This document shows positions 54,324 to 63,146 of a stretch of DNA of 64,000 nt, one piece after another. Each line of letters begins with the position of its first letter. Positions within the stretch are counted from its first letter, which is position 1. The notes under the pieces were generated by a model. That model did not search any database, was not told where the DNA came from, and saw only the letters and a program-made list of their open reading frames with translations. Where the stretch lies: the NCBI GenBank assembly GCA_029265125.1, contig JAJUJX010000003.1:189803-253802 (forward strand). The letters run 5' to 3'. The stretch comes from Tolumonas sp008015085. GTDB taxonomy: Bacteria; Pseudomonadota; Gammaproteobacteria; Enterobacterales; Aeromonadaceae. Both the position numbers and the translations under genes were made by a program.

Positions 54324-54908
54324 CTAGTCAGTTCCCTGCAGTACGGCCTTAAGACGATTATCGATAACTTCCCGTGCACGAAAAATACGGGATCTCACAG
54401 TTCCGACAGGACAGCCTGTCACATCAGCAATCTCTTCGTAACTTAAACCTTCAATCTCACGTAACGTAATCACTGTTCTTAAATCTTCCGGTAGCGATTG
54501 CAAAGCATTCACTACCGTTTTTCGAACTTGATCAGATGACAATAAACGTTCCGGACTCGCAATATCACGTAACGCCTCACCTGAATCATATTGCTCAGCA
54601 TCATCAATATCGACTTCCACCCCTGGTGAACGACGGCCATTGGAAGTCAGGTAGTTCTTCGCCGTATTAACCGCGATACGATACAGCCATGTATAAAAAG
54701 CACTGTCATTTCTAAATGAAGGCAAGAAACGATAAGCACTGATAAACACTTCCTGAACCACATCGGCGATGTCGCCAGAGTTACTCACATACCGGCTAAC
54801 CACATTCATTATTTTCCGTTGGTATTTCGTGACCAACAGATTAAACGCCTGTTTGTCGCCTCGCTGTACCCGTTCAACGATCTGTTGATCAATATCTATG
54901 TCGCTCAT
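54324..54908 (-). CDS. rpoE: Sigma-E factor RpoE
   Basis: RpoE is the ECF sigma factor for envelope stress. The 194-residue protein has region 2 (AFNLLVTKYQRKIMNVVSRY; DIADVVQEVFISAYRFLPSF) and region 4 (LREIEGLSYEEIADVTGCPV), close to E. coli RpoE. A sigma-E promoter lies 54 bases upstream, so it is autoregulated. It is divergent from nadB, as in E. coli. Confidence 0.98.
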   Translation of the reverse strand: MSDIDIDQQIVERVQRGDKQAFNLLVTKYQRKIMNVVSRYVSNSGDIADVVQEVFISAYRFLPSFRNDSAFYTWLYRIAVNTAKNYLTSNGRRSPGVEVDIDDAEQYDSGEALRDIASPERLLSSDQVRKTVVNALQSLPEDLRTVITLREIEGLSYEEIADVTGCPVGTVRSRIFRAREVIDNRLKAVLQGTD

Positions 54909-54961
54909 ATCTACGCCGATTTCCTCCCCATCACCCTATCGGCGCAAAGTAGCGCACTTAA

Positions 54962-54988
54962 TGAGACAGTATTTTCGAAGAAAAGTTC
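54962..54988 (-). promoter_or_regulatory. Sigma-E promoter for rpoE
   Basis: On the minus strand GAACTT, then 16 bases, then TCTCA, close to the sigma-E consensus GAACTT-N16-TCTRA. It lies 54 bases upstream of the rpoE ATG. Confidence 0.75.
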
Positions 54989-55076
54989 AATTCTCCGCAA
55001 AAAAACGTGATCCGGGCTGCACCAGACCACCAGTTGGGCTAGTATAAAGCTTTCATCATCAAGGCCAATGATACTT

Positions 55077-56687
55077 ATGAAACAAAATATTGAATACTCT
55101 TGTGATGTTTTGATCATTGGCAGTGGTGCCGCAGGCCTTACTTTAGCATTGCGTCTGGCTGACCATGCGAAAGTAATGGTGTTGAGCAAAGGGCCCCTGA
55201 GTGAGGGGGCAACCTATTATGCCCAGGGAGGCATCGCTGCTGTTGCAGAAGAAACGGATAGCGTCGAATCACATGTAAACGATACGTTAATCGCTGGCGC
55301 TGGCTTATGCGATAAAAGTATAGTTCAGTTCACCGCAGAAAATGCTAAAGAATCCATAGACTGGCTTATCCAGCAAGGTGTTCCGTTCGATAAAGAAGAA
55401 CATTCAGAAGATGGCGAACCCGCATATCATTTAACTCGTGAAGGTGGACACAGTCACCGCCGTATCTTTCATTCCGCAGATTCCACAGGGAAATACGTTG
55501 AGATAACACTGGTTGACCGCGTAAGGCAACATCCTAATATCCAGTTGATGGAACGTTTTAATGCCGTTGATCTGATCACAACCAGAAAACTAGGTATTCC
55601 AGGTAACCGGGTTTTAGGAGCCTATATCTGGAACCGGACGAAAGAACAGGTTGAAACGGTCAGTGCGCGTTTTGTTGCACTAGCGACCGGGGGGGCCTCT
55701 AAAGTATATCAGTACACATCTAACCCAGATGTCAGCTCCGGGGATGGTATCGCCATGGCATGGCGTGCTGGTTGCCGCGTTGCCAACATGGAATTTAATC
55801 AATTCCATCCGACCACACTATTCCATCCTGATGATCGCAATTTCTTACTCACCGAAGCTTTACGTGGTGAAGGTGCTTTATTAAAGCGTCCTGATGGGTC
55901 ACGCTTTATGCCGGACTTTGATCAACGCGCAGAGCTGGCCCCCCGGGATGTGGTAGCAAGAGCTATCGACTATGAGATGAAACGCTTAGGTGTCGACTGC
56001 ATGTATCTCGACATTAGCCACAAACCGGCCGAATTTGTACAGAAACATTTCCCAACTATTTATGAACGCTGCTTAAAGCTTGGCATTGATATTACGAAGC
56101 AGCCTATTCCTGTTGTGCCAGCGGCCCACTACACCTGCGGCGGTGTAATGAGTGACAAATTTGGTCAGACTGATGTTCCTGGGCTCTACGCTATTGGTGA
56201 AGTGTCCTATACCGGTTTGCATGGTGCAAATCGTATGGCATCAAACTCAATACTGGAATGTATCGTTTTTGCACAGTCTGCGGCTAAAGATATTCTGGCC
56301 CGCTTGCCTATGAGCAGCATGCCGCCTTCATTACCAGCCTGGGATGAAAGTCAGGTTTCTAATTCTGATGAAGAAGTCGTTATTCAGCACAACTGGCATG
56401 AGTTGCGGTTATTTATGTGGGACTACGTCGGCATTGTACGTACCAACAAACGACTTGAACGGGCGAAACGACGCATCGACTTACTCAAGCAGGAAGTACA
56501 TGAGTATTACGCTAATTTCCGGGTATCAAATAACTTGTTGGAATTACGCAATCTGCTGCAAGTTGCTGACCTAATAGTTCGTTCAGCCATGGCACGGAAA
56601 GAATCCCGCGGGTTGCATTACAATCTGGATTATCCTGAACAACAAGATAACCCGTCGCCAACCATTCTGATTCCAGGTGACTACTGA
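55077..56687 (+). CDS. nadB: L-aspartate oxidase NadB
   Basis: NadB oxidises L-aspartate to iminoaspartate, the first step of de novo NAD synthesis. From the ATG at 55077 it has 536 residues, with FAD-binding DVLIIGSGAAGLTLALRLAD, the HLTREGGHSHRRIFH active-site loop and AAHYTCGGVM. An ATG at 55068 is in frame but only 3 bases after AAGG. The stop overlaps the convergent ygfX end by 7 bases. Confidence 0.97.
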   Translation: MKQNIEYSCDVLIIGSGAAGLTLALRLADHAKVMVLSKGPLSEGATYYAQGGIAAVAEETDSVESHVNDTLIAGAGLCDKSIVQFTAENAKESIDWLIQQGVPFDKEEHSEDGEPAYHLTREGGHSHRRIFHSADSTGKYVEITLVDRVRQHPNIQLMERFNAVDLITTRKLGIPGNRVLGAYIWNRTKEQVETVSARFVALATGGASKVYQYTSNPDVSSGDGIAMAWRAGCRVANMEFNQFHPTTLFHPDDRNFLLTEALRGEGALLKRPDGSRFMPDFDQRAELAPRDVVARAIDYEMKRLGVDCMYLDISHKPAEFVQKHFPTIYERCLKLGIDITKQPIPVVPAAHYTCGGVMSDKFGQTDVPGLYAIGEVSYTGLHGANRMASNSILECIVFAQSAAKDILARLPMSSMPPSLPAWDESQVSNSDEEVVIQHNWHELRLFMWDYVGIVRTNKRLERAKRRIDLLKQEVHEYYANFRVSNNLLELRNLLQVADLIVRSAMARKESRGLHYNLDYPEQQDNPSPTILIPGDY

Positions 56688-57067
56688 GATCTCATCGTGA
56701 TCCGCCGGGCAATCCGGCGGTATTCTGCTTCATTCATACTGTCAGAAAACAGCCATAGATGAATAGATTTTTCGCCATTTAAAATCAGCCAAATAAAGCC
56801 ATATCCTACTTTGGATGCTGCAGATATATGGTAAAACTTACCGTCTATAAAAATTTCATCACCTCGCATTTCAAACACAAAATGCCGATGATAAGCCTGG
56901 TACAAAGACCAGAACAACGTAGACCCCCACAAAACAAAGAACATTAACCACCAGTGGCCATGCAAACCGATCCACGCCAGCCATCCAACAATAATATGGC
57001 CAATCAGCAAAAACAGCTGATGCTGATGCGATGGTTCAACGTGAATGACGTGTCTGATGTTTTTCAC
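56681..57067 (-). CDS. cptA: Membrane protein YgfX (CptA)
   Basis: A 128-residue inner-membrane protein of the YgfX/CptA family, named as the toxin of the CptAB pair in E. coli although that role is disputed. Two membrane segments (FLLIGHIIVGWLAWIGLHG and WWLMFFVLWGSTLFWSLY, about 19-55) are followed by a small cytoplasmic domain. It starts at GTG with GGAGTC upstream, overlapping sdhE by 32 bases, so it is coupled to it. Confidence 0.88.
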   Translation of the reverse strand: MKNIRHVIHVEPSHQHQLFLLIGHIIVGWLAWIGLHGHWWLMFFVLWGSTLFWSLYQAYHRHFVFEMRGDEIFIDGKFYHISAASKVGYGFIWLILNGEKSIHLWLFSDSMNEAEYRRIARRITMRSQ

Positions 57068-57293
57068 GAATGACTCCTAATATTGGCTGCAATGACGGAT
57101 CCGACGGAACTTCAGCTCTTAGCAAACAACGAAATAACTCCAGATCTGAACAATCCAAAACACGTTGAAAATCATGCTGTAAGGTAACCGGAAGGTCTAA
57201 ATACTCATACTCAAGAAACTGACTAAGAATGATATCCAATTCCAACATTCCTCTGCGGCAAGCCCAGTTTAGTTTGGATCGTTCAATGCTCAT
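57036..57293 (-). CDS. sdhE: FAD assembly factor SdhE (CptB)
   Basis: SdhE promotes covalent flavinylation of SdhA and FrdA. The 85-residue protein has the diagnostic RRGMLELDIIL motif (RGxxE) at residues 13-23 and the LECSDLELFRCL-like stretch DCSDLELFRCLLRAE. It is upstream of and overlaps ygfX; ygfZ diverges. Confidence 0.94.
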   Translation of the reverse strand: MSIERSKLNWACRRGMLELDIILSQFLEYEYLDLPVTLQHDFQRVLDCSDLELFRCLLRAEVPSDPSLQPILGVIREKHQTRHSR

Positions 57294-57391
57294 ATATCAT
57301 GCTTTCCTCTGTTAGTTTCCGCAATATCAGCTGACAAACCATAGTCCGTTATTTAACATTAAAGATACATTCCAATAATGGAAAAATCACA

Positions 57392-58294
57392 ATGAATGAA
57401 AAACAGTTATTTCCTTCTGAGCCAAGCGTCTACCACATAAATGACATGGCGATTATCCGACTGGAAGGTGCTGACGCTATAAAGTACCTGAACGGACAGG
57501 TTACTTGTGATGTAACTGCGTTAAAGCCTGGGCAACAAACGCTCGGGGCCCATTGTACGCCAAAAGGAAAAGTTCTGGCGACGTTCAGATTACTTAGACG
57601 AGAGACTGATCTACTGTTGATCTACAGAAAAGAATTGAGTGAGCTTCAGCTATCTGAACTGAAAAAATATGCCATCTTTTCCAAAGTCACCATCACTGAT
57701 GCCAGTGATCAGTTTGAACTGCGAGGAATAGCCGGGACCGGGACAGATGAATGGCTATCTATTCATACATCGGCTACGGCTAATACTGATCTGTTGCAGA
57801 TCACACCAGATCGATGGTTATTACTCACACCAACGCCAAACGAGCTTATTTTTTCTCTTCCTGAACATAGTCCGAATGAATGGCGAGGATTAGAGATTTT
57901 AGACGGCTTACCTCATCTGGGGAAAATGCATCAGGCTGAATTCATACCCCAAGCATTAAATCTTCAGGCGCTAAACGGGATTTGCTTTACAAAAGGCTGC
58001 TATACCGGGCAAGAAATTGTTGCCAGAGCAAAATACCGAGGTGCAAATAACCGGGCCTTATTCATCCTTGAAGGAACAGCGAATAAACCTATCGACCCAA
58101 CCGCAGTTCTGCAAAAAAAGATCAATGATAACTGGCGAGGTAGCGGTGTAATTCTTGATATATGGCAAGAGAAAGAAAAACTTTTAGTAAGTACAGTCCT
58201 GCCATCAGATACTGAATCCGATAGCATATTCCGAATCGAAAATGATGAAAGCTCTGCTCTATCCATTCGGCCGTTGCCCTATTCACTGATCTGA
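57392..58294 (+). CDS. ygfZ: Folate-dependent iron-sulfur assembly factor YgfZ
   Basis: YgfZ is a tetrahydrofolate-binding protein of the GcvT fold that helps Fe-S enzyme maturation, including radical-SAM MiaB. The 300-residue protein has the signature KGCYTGQEIVARAKYRG (about 204-220) with the essential Cys, and an N-terminal YLNGQVTCDV stretch. The ATG follows a weak GGAA. A terminator follows. Confidence 0.94.
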   Translation: MNEKQLFPSEPSVYHINDMAIIRLEGADAIKYLNGQVTCDVTALKPGQQTLGAHCTPKGKVLATFRLLRRETDLLLIYRKELSELQLSELKKYAIFSKVTITDASDQFELRGIAGTGTDEWLSIHTSATANTDLLQITPDRWLLLTPTPNELIFSLPEHSPNEWRGLEILDGLPHLGKMHQAEFIPQALNLQALNGICFTKGCYTGQEIVARAKYRGANNRALFILEGTANKPIDPTAVLQKKINDNWRGSGVILDIWQEKEKLLVSTVLPSDTESDSIFRIENDESSALSIRPLPYSLI

Positions 58295-58302
58295 ACATAC
58301 AT

Positions 58303-58333
58303 AGCCTCTGAATCATTCAGGGGCTTTATTTTT
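58303..58333 (+). terminator. Terminator of ygfZ
   Basis: AGCCTCTGAA-TCA-TTCAGGGGCT followed by TTATTTTT; 10-bp stem with one T-G pair, 8 bases after the stop. Confidence 0.85.
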
Positions 58334-58705
58334 AGAATAACATCCCAAAATATAGCGTTAAGTATATCGACTTTAGAATTCCGACATCACCAATCAAGTT
58401 ACATTAAGTTACAATTAAATACACAAATATATATTCTGATTTAAATTGAATTGAATAATAATAAAAAAACACACTGGATGTAGTGCGTTACACAATCAAG
58501 TATATTGTTTCTCATGCAATAAATAAGAAACAATCCTCTCTGTGATCTATATTTTATTTCTCCTCTTCTCTTCTTCTTTGAATATTTAATTCAACTATCA
58601 TTGTTATTGTTGAAATGCACAGAAAATAAAAAGTAGTTTCTCAAAACTGAAACTCGTGTAATTCAATTCATTTATAGGACGCACACTCCTCAGGAGCTCA
58701 CTAAT
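58334..58705 (+). promoter_or_regulatory. Upstream region of the first ptsG
   Basis: About 370 AT-rich bases without a gene. A 31-base inverted repeat (ATTGTTTCT at 58504-58512, AGAAACAAT at 58526-58534) is followed at 58541 by a CRP half-site TGTGATCTAT with a poor second half. A CTCAGGAGCTC ribosome-site stretch lies at 58687-58697. The exact promoter is not clear. Confidence 0.5.
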
Positions 58706-60148
58706 ATGAAAAATTTGTTCGCAAGTCTTCAACAAGTCGGTAAGGCACTGATGTTGCCTGTATCCGTATTGCCTGTAGCAGGTATTCTGCTCGGCGTCGG
58801 TGCAGCTAAATTCAGCGTTCTGCCAGCAACTCTGTCATCAGTAATGGAACAAGCTGGTGGTGCAGTATTCGGTAACATGGCTCTGCTGTTTGCTATCGGT
58901 GTTGCACTGGGCTTCACTAAAAACGACGGTGTTGCCGGTCTGGCTGCTGCTGTTGGCTATTTCATTCTGACTAAAACTGTAACTGTTGTTGCACCTCTGC
59001 TGGCTGGTTTAGATCCTGCTGCTGCTGATTTCGCAGCTCAGGCAGATAAAGTGTCAAACGTTGGTGTACTCGGTGGCGTTATTGCCGGCGGTATTGCTGC
59101 ATATATGTTTAACCGTTTCTACCGCATCCAACTGCCTGACTACCTGGGCTTCTTTGCTGGTAAACGTTTCGTTCCATTATCAACCGGTATCGTAGCGATT
59201 GCTGCTGGTGTGGTATTGGCTTTCGTATGGCCACCTATCGGTGGTGCAATCAAAGCCTTCTCTCACTGGGCTGCTTACCAGAACCCTGCTCTGGCGTTCG
59301 GTATCTACGGTGTTGTTGAGCGTTCATTGATTCCATTTGGTCTGCACCACATTTGGAACGCACCATTCTTCTTCGAAGTAGGTGAATACACAAACGCAGC
59401 TGGTCAAGTATTCCATGGTGAAATCGCACGTTACATTGCTGGTGACGCAACAGCAGGTAACCTGGCTGGTGGTTACATGTTCAAAATGTACGGTCTGCCT
59501 GCTGCTGCTATCGCTATGTGGCACACTGCTAAACCAGAAAACCGTGCAAAAATCGGTGGTATCATGATTTCAGCTGCGCTGACTTCATTCCTGACCGGTA
59601 TTACCGAACCAATCGAATTCGCATTCCTGTTCGTTGCTCCAGTTCTGTACGCGATTCACGCACTGCTGGCTGGTTCTGCGTTCGTGGTAATGATTCTGCT
59701 GGGCATGAAACACGGCACTACCTTCTCTCACGGTTTGATTGACTACCTGGTACTGTTCTCTCAATCCACTAAAGGCCTGATGTTCCCAATTATCGGTCTG
59801 ATTTATGCGGCTATTTATTACACTGTATTCCGTGTAGCAATCGTAGCTCTGGATCTGAAAACCCCTGGTCGCGAAGAAGAATCAGCTGAAGAATCAAATC
59901 TGTCTGGTTCTGAAATGGCAGGTGAACTGGTTCACGCATTCGGTGGCAAAGATAACATCACAAACCTGGATGCATGTATCACTCGTCTGCGTGTAACAGT
60001 TAAAGATGTTGCAAAAGTTGACCAAGCTAAACTGAAATCTTTAGGTGCTGCTGGTGTTGTGGTTGCGGGCTCTGGTATACAAGCCATCTTCGGTACCAAA
60101 TCAGACAACCTGAAAACCGACATGGATCATTGGATCAAAGCAAACTAA
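58706..60148 (+). CDS. ptsG: PTS glucose-type EIICB permease (first copy)
   Basis: A glucose-family PTS permease, IIC and IIB domains fused, 480 residues (E. coli PtsG 477). IIC (about 1-385) spans the membrane about ten times and has the GITEPIEFAFLFVAP signature; IIB carries the phosphorylated Cys in NLDACITRLRV (about 424). No IIA domain, so it relies on Crr elsewhere. Codon use is strongly optimal, suggesting high expression. GGAG lies 9 bases before the ATG. Confidence 0.95.
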   Translation: MKNLFASLQQVGKALMLPVSVLPVAGILLGVGAAKFSVLPATLSSVMEQAGGAVFGNMALLFAIGVALGFTKNDGVAGLAAAVGYFILTKTVTVVAPLLAGLDPAAADFAAQADKVSNVGVLGGVIAGGIAAYMFNRFYRIQLPDYLGFFAGKRFVPLSTGIVAIAAGVVLAFVWPPIGGAIKAFSHWAAYQNPALAFGIYGVVERSLIPFGLHHIWNAPFFFEVGEYTNAAGQVFHGEIARYIAGDATAGNLAGGYMFKMYGLPAAAIAMWHTAKPENRAKIGGIMISAALTSFLTGITEPIEFAFLFVAPVLYAIHALLAGSAFVVMILLGMKHGTTFSHGLIDYLVLFSQSTKGLMFPIIGLIYAAIYYTVFRVAIVALDLKTPGREEESAEESNLSGSEMAGELVHAFGGKDNITNLDACITRLRVTVKDVAKVDQAKLKSLGAAGVVVAGSGIQAIFGTKSDNLKTDMDHWIKAN

Positions 60149-60172
60149 TTAAAATTTTAAATCAGTACTTTT

Positions 60173-60198
60173 TAACCCCTCTTCGGAGGGGTTTTTTA
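60173..60198 (+). terminator. Terminator of first ptsG
   Basis: AACCCCTC-TTCG-GAGGGGTTTTTT, 7-bp GC-rich stem with a UUCG tetraloop and T run, 25 bases after the stop. Confidence 0.93.
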
Positions 60199-60598
60199 TT
60201 TTAGGTATAACAGGTTAAATATATACACAGCAAAAAACACTGACGATGATGTCTCTTATTACCAGGCTAATTGAGACCTTAAAAATAAATCAACCTGTTT
60301 CATATGAAAAAAAACGAGAAAGGAAACCGGTTGCATCGATTTTACATGTGAAGCATTTCGTAATATTTGTAAGTAAAAAGAAACAACAGGAAACCATAAA
60401 ATAGCTTTCTAATAATAACTTACATCTACATCATTGCCTTTTCTGTCTTATCCCCTGAAAATTATGCTTTCGATCAATGCTTCGTTTTTCATTAACATTG
60501 CTAAACGGAATATTTTTAATAGTCCGCAAAGATCAAAAAACATCCAATAACCATAAGAATTCTGGTTTTCCAATCAACACACTCATCAGGAGTTTTCA
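60199..60598 (+). other. Gap between the two ptsG genes
   Basis: 400 bases without a supported gene, AT-rich. ATGTGAAGCATTTCGTAAT near 60346 is a weak CRP-like site; AAACCGGTTGCATCGATTTT just before it resembles LacI-family operator halves. Ends in CACACTCATCAGGAG, the ribosome-site region of the second gene, which matches that of the first. Confidence 0.4.
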
Positions 60599-62050
60599 AT
60601 GAGTAATGCGTTTGCAAACTTGCAAAAAGTAGGTAAATCGCTGATGTTGCCAGTTTCCGTACTGCCTGTTGCAGGTATTCTGCTTGGCGTCGGTTCTGCG
60701 AATTTCAGCTGGTTACCTGCGATTGTGTCACAGGTAATGGCTCAGGCCGGTGGCGCTGTATTTGGTAATATGGCACTGATTTTTGCAATCGGTGTAGCAC
60801 TTGGCTTTACTAATAATGATGGTGTAGCTGCGTTGGCTGCCACTGTTGGTTATGCCATTCTGACAAAAACCATGACAGTAGCTGCACCATTTATTGCTGG
60901 TCTGGATCCAACCGCTGCAGACTATGCAGTACAAGTAGAACACATGTCTAATACTGGTGTTCTGGGTGGTATCATCGCTGGTGCAATTGCTGCATTCATG
61001 TTTAACCGTTTCTACCGCATCCAGCTGCCTGAATACTTGGGTTTTTTTGCGGGTAAACGCTTTGTTCCAATCATTACTGGCTTCTCTGTTATTCTTGCTG
61101 CAGTGATCCTGTCATTCATTTGGCCCCCGGTTGGTCACGCAATTGACCTGTTCTCACAATGGGCAGCATATCAGAACCCAACTCTCGCATTTGGTATTTA
61201 TGGTATCGTTGAACGTGCGTTAGTACCATTTGGTCTGCACCATATCTGGAACGTACCTTTCCAGATGCAAGTGGGTTCATTCACCAACGCGGCAGGTCAG
61301 GTATTCCACGGGGATATCGCTCGCTTTATCGCGGGTGATCCAACAGCAGGTAAACTGGCTGGTGGTTTCCTCTTCAAGATGTATGGTCTGCCTGCTGCAG
61401 CTATTGCAATCTGGCACAGCGCCAAACCTGAAAACCGCGCCAAAGTTGGCGGTATCATGATCTCTGCTGCGCTGACCTCATTCCTGACCGGTATTACCGA
61501 GCCAATCGAATTCTCTTTCATGTTCGTAGCTCCGCTCCTGTATGCGATTCACGCGGTGTTAGCTGGTCTGGCATTTGTAGTGTGTATCACTCTGAACATG
61601 AGCGCTGGGACTAGCTTCTCTCACGGCCTGATCGACTTCCTAGTACTGAGCGTACTTGGGAATAAAGGCAGCAACCTAATCATGTTCCCAGTAATCGGTC
61701 TGTGCTACGCGGCTGTTTACTACACTGTATTCCGTGCTGTTATCAAATTCCTGAATCTGAAAACTCCAGGCCGGGAAGAAGAATCAGCTGAAGATACAGC
61801 ATTATCAGGCTCTGAGCTGGCAGGTGAACTGGTACATGCTTTCGGTGGTAAAGACAATATTACCAATCTAGATGCTTGTATCACTCGTCTGCGTGTTAGT
61901 GTTAAGAGCACCGAAAATGTTGACCAAGCTAAACTGAAATCACTTGGCGCAGCAGGTGTAGTTGTTGCCGGTACTGGCATTCAGGCTATTTTCGGTACTA
62001 AATCCGATAACCTGAAAACAGATATGGATCAGTGGATTAAGGCCAACTAA
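60599..62050 (+). CDS. PTS glucose-type EIICB permease (second copy)
   Basis: A second EIICB of 483 residues, a close paralogue of the first: both begin ...L(Q)KVGKxLMLPVSVLPVAGI, share GITEPIEFxFMFVAPLLYAIH-like stretches and the IIB NLDACITRLRV motif, and end KTDMDxWIKAN. It differs in the central IIC loops and before the IIB domain (VLGNKGSNLIMFPVIGL). Substrate may be glucose or a related sugar such as N-acetylglucosamine. Own terminator follows. Confidence 0.93.
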   Translation: MSNAFANLQKVGKSLMLPVSVLPVAGILLGVGSANFSWLPAIVSQVMAQAGGAVFGNMALIFAIGVALGFTNNDGVAALAATVGYAILTKTMTVAAPFIAGLDPTAADYAVQVEHMSNTGVLGGIIAGAIAAFMFNRFYRIQLPEYLGFFAGKRFVPIITGFSVILAAVILSFIWPPVGHAIDLFSQWAAYQNPTLAFGIYGIVERALVPFGLHHIWNVPFQMQVGSFTNAAGQVFHGDIARFIAGDPTAGKLAGGFLFKMYGLPAAAIAIWHSAKPENRAKVGGIMISAALTSFLTGITEPIEFSFMFVAPLLYAIHAVLAGLAFVVCITLNMSAGTSFSHGLIDFLVLSVLGNKGSNLIMFPVIGLCYAAVYYTVFRAVIKFLNLKTPGREEESAEDTALSGSELAGELVHAFGGKDNITNLDACITRLRVSVKSTENVDQAKLKSLGAAGVVVAGTGIQAIFGTKSDNLKTDMDQWIKAN

Positions 62051-62073
62051 TTGCTTTATTACCCAAGTTATCC

Positions 62074-62104
62074 AGACCCCTCGCTCGCCGAGGGGTTTTT
62101 ATTT
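62074..62104 (+). terminator. Terminator of second ptsG-type gene
   Basis: ACCCCTCG-CTCGC-CGAGGGGTTTTTATTT, an 8-bp stem 25 bases after the stop. Confidence 0.93.
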
Positions 62105-62231
62105 CTGGTAAAAAATGAATATCTCGATAAATAACTCGGTTTTACCGAAAAGACTGCATTAACTAACTGAATTGACGGTTTACCACATCCAGATAGGATG
62201 TCATGTGTATGTAACTATCAAGGATAAAGGT

Positions 62232-63089
62232 ATGCGTAAATTTTTTTCCATACTCACTATATTTTCTTTAGTTTTCAGTATCTCATTGTTTTCTGAACAT
62301 GCTGAAGCAAGAAAATTTGGTGGCAGTAAATCATTTGGTCGCAGCTACAAAACAGCACCAGCGCAACCAACCCAATCTATTAATACATCAAACCCCACTG
62401 TCAGCAAACAAACACAGCCCAATAAAAGTGGGCTAATGGGTGGCTTGCTAGGAGGCTTACTTGCCGGTGGTATATTTGCCTGGTTATTAGGTAGTGGCGC
62501 TTTCAGTGGCCTGCAAATTTTTGACATTCTGATCATGGCAGGTATTGCCTTTTTAGTGTTCCGTTTTTTAAAAAGCAGGAAAACCGCAACTTCAGCAGAT
62601 CAACAACCAGCATACAGTATGCCCTACCAGACTAAACAGACAGCAGAGCCAGTGTATCAGCCAGCAAGCACTGGCAGCTTTGCATCTGCAACAAGTCAAG
62701 AAACCGTCCCTTTTGATTTACCAGCCGGATTTGATATTTCAGCTTTCACTAAAGAAGCAACTGAACACTACAAGTCTCTGCAAAATGCCTGGAACATTGA
62801 TGATTTTTCTAAAATTCAGGAGTATGTAACGCCAGAACTGTTTAATGAACTGAAACAGGAAAGAGCCCAATACCCAGGTGAACAGCATACAGAAGTGTTA
62901 TATCTCAACGCGGAATTGGTCAGGGCAGAAAGAAAAACCAGTTCAGCACATTTAAGTGTATTGTTCAAAGGTCGCTACCGCGATGCCGTTGAGGGTATTG
63001 AGGAAGACATAAATGAAATCTGGCATCTGGAGCGTGATATCATCACAAGTAATGCGCCGTGGGTCATTGTCGGTATAGAGAATAAATAG
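62232..63089 (+). CDS. Tim44-like domain protein with signal peptide and membrane segments
   Basis: A 285-residue protein of unknown function. From the ATG at 62232 (AAGGATAAAGG before it) it has a signal peptide (1-23, ending HAEA), a Gly/Ser/Pro/Thr/Gln-rich stretch, one or two hydrophobic segments (GLLGGLLAGGIFAWLLGSGA and FDILIMAGIAFLVFRFL) and a C-terminal Tim44-like domain (about 160-285: TEHYKSLQNAWNIDDFSKIQ). Bacterial Tim44-like proteins of this layout are widespread and uncharacterised. A terminator follows. Confidence 0.82.
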   Translation: MRKFFSILTIFSLVFSISLFSEHAEARKFGGSKSFGRSYKTAPAQPTQSINTSNPTVSKQTQPNKSGLMGGLLGGLLAGGIFAWLLGSGAFSGLQIFDILIMAGIAFLVFRFLKSRKTATSADQQPAYSMPYQTKQTAEPVYQPASTGSFASATSQETVPFDLPAGFDISAFTKEATEHYKSLQNAWNIDDFSKIQEYVTPELFNELKQERAQYPGEQHTEVLYLNAELVRAERKTSSAHLSVLFKGRYRDAVEGIEEDINEIWHLERDIITSNAPWVIVGIENK

Positions 63090-63116
63090 TTAGTACTATT
63101 TCTCCTATCTTTACAC

Positions 63117-63146
63117 AAAAAGCGCTGATAAATCAGCGCTTTTTTA
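63117..63146. terminator. Bidirectional terminator after the Tim44-like gene
   Basis: AGCGCTGAT-AA-ATCAGCGCT flanked by A and T tracts, in the 54-base convergent gap; its T tract reaches the stop codon of the minus-strand lipoprotein. Confidence 0.9.

Noticed and set aside
56681..57293. cptAB as a toxin-antitoxin system
   Set aside because: The genes are better explained as ygfX and the flavinylation factor sdhE, and the toxin role is disputed.
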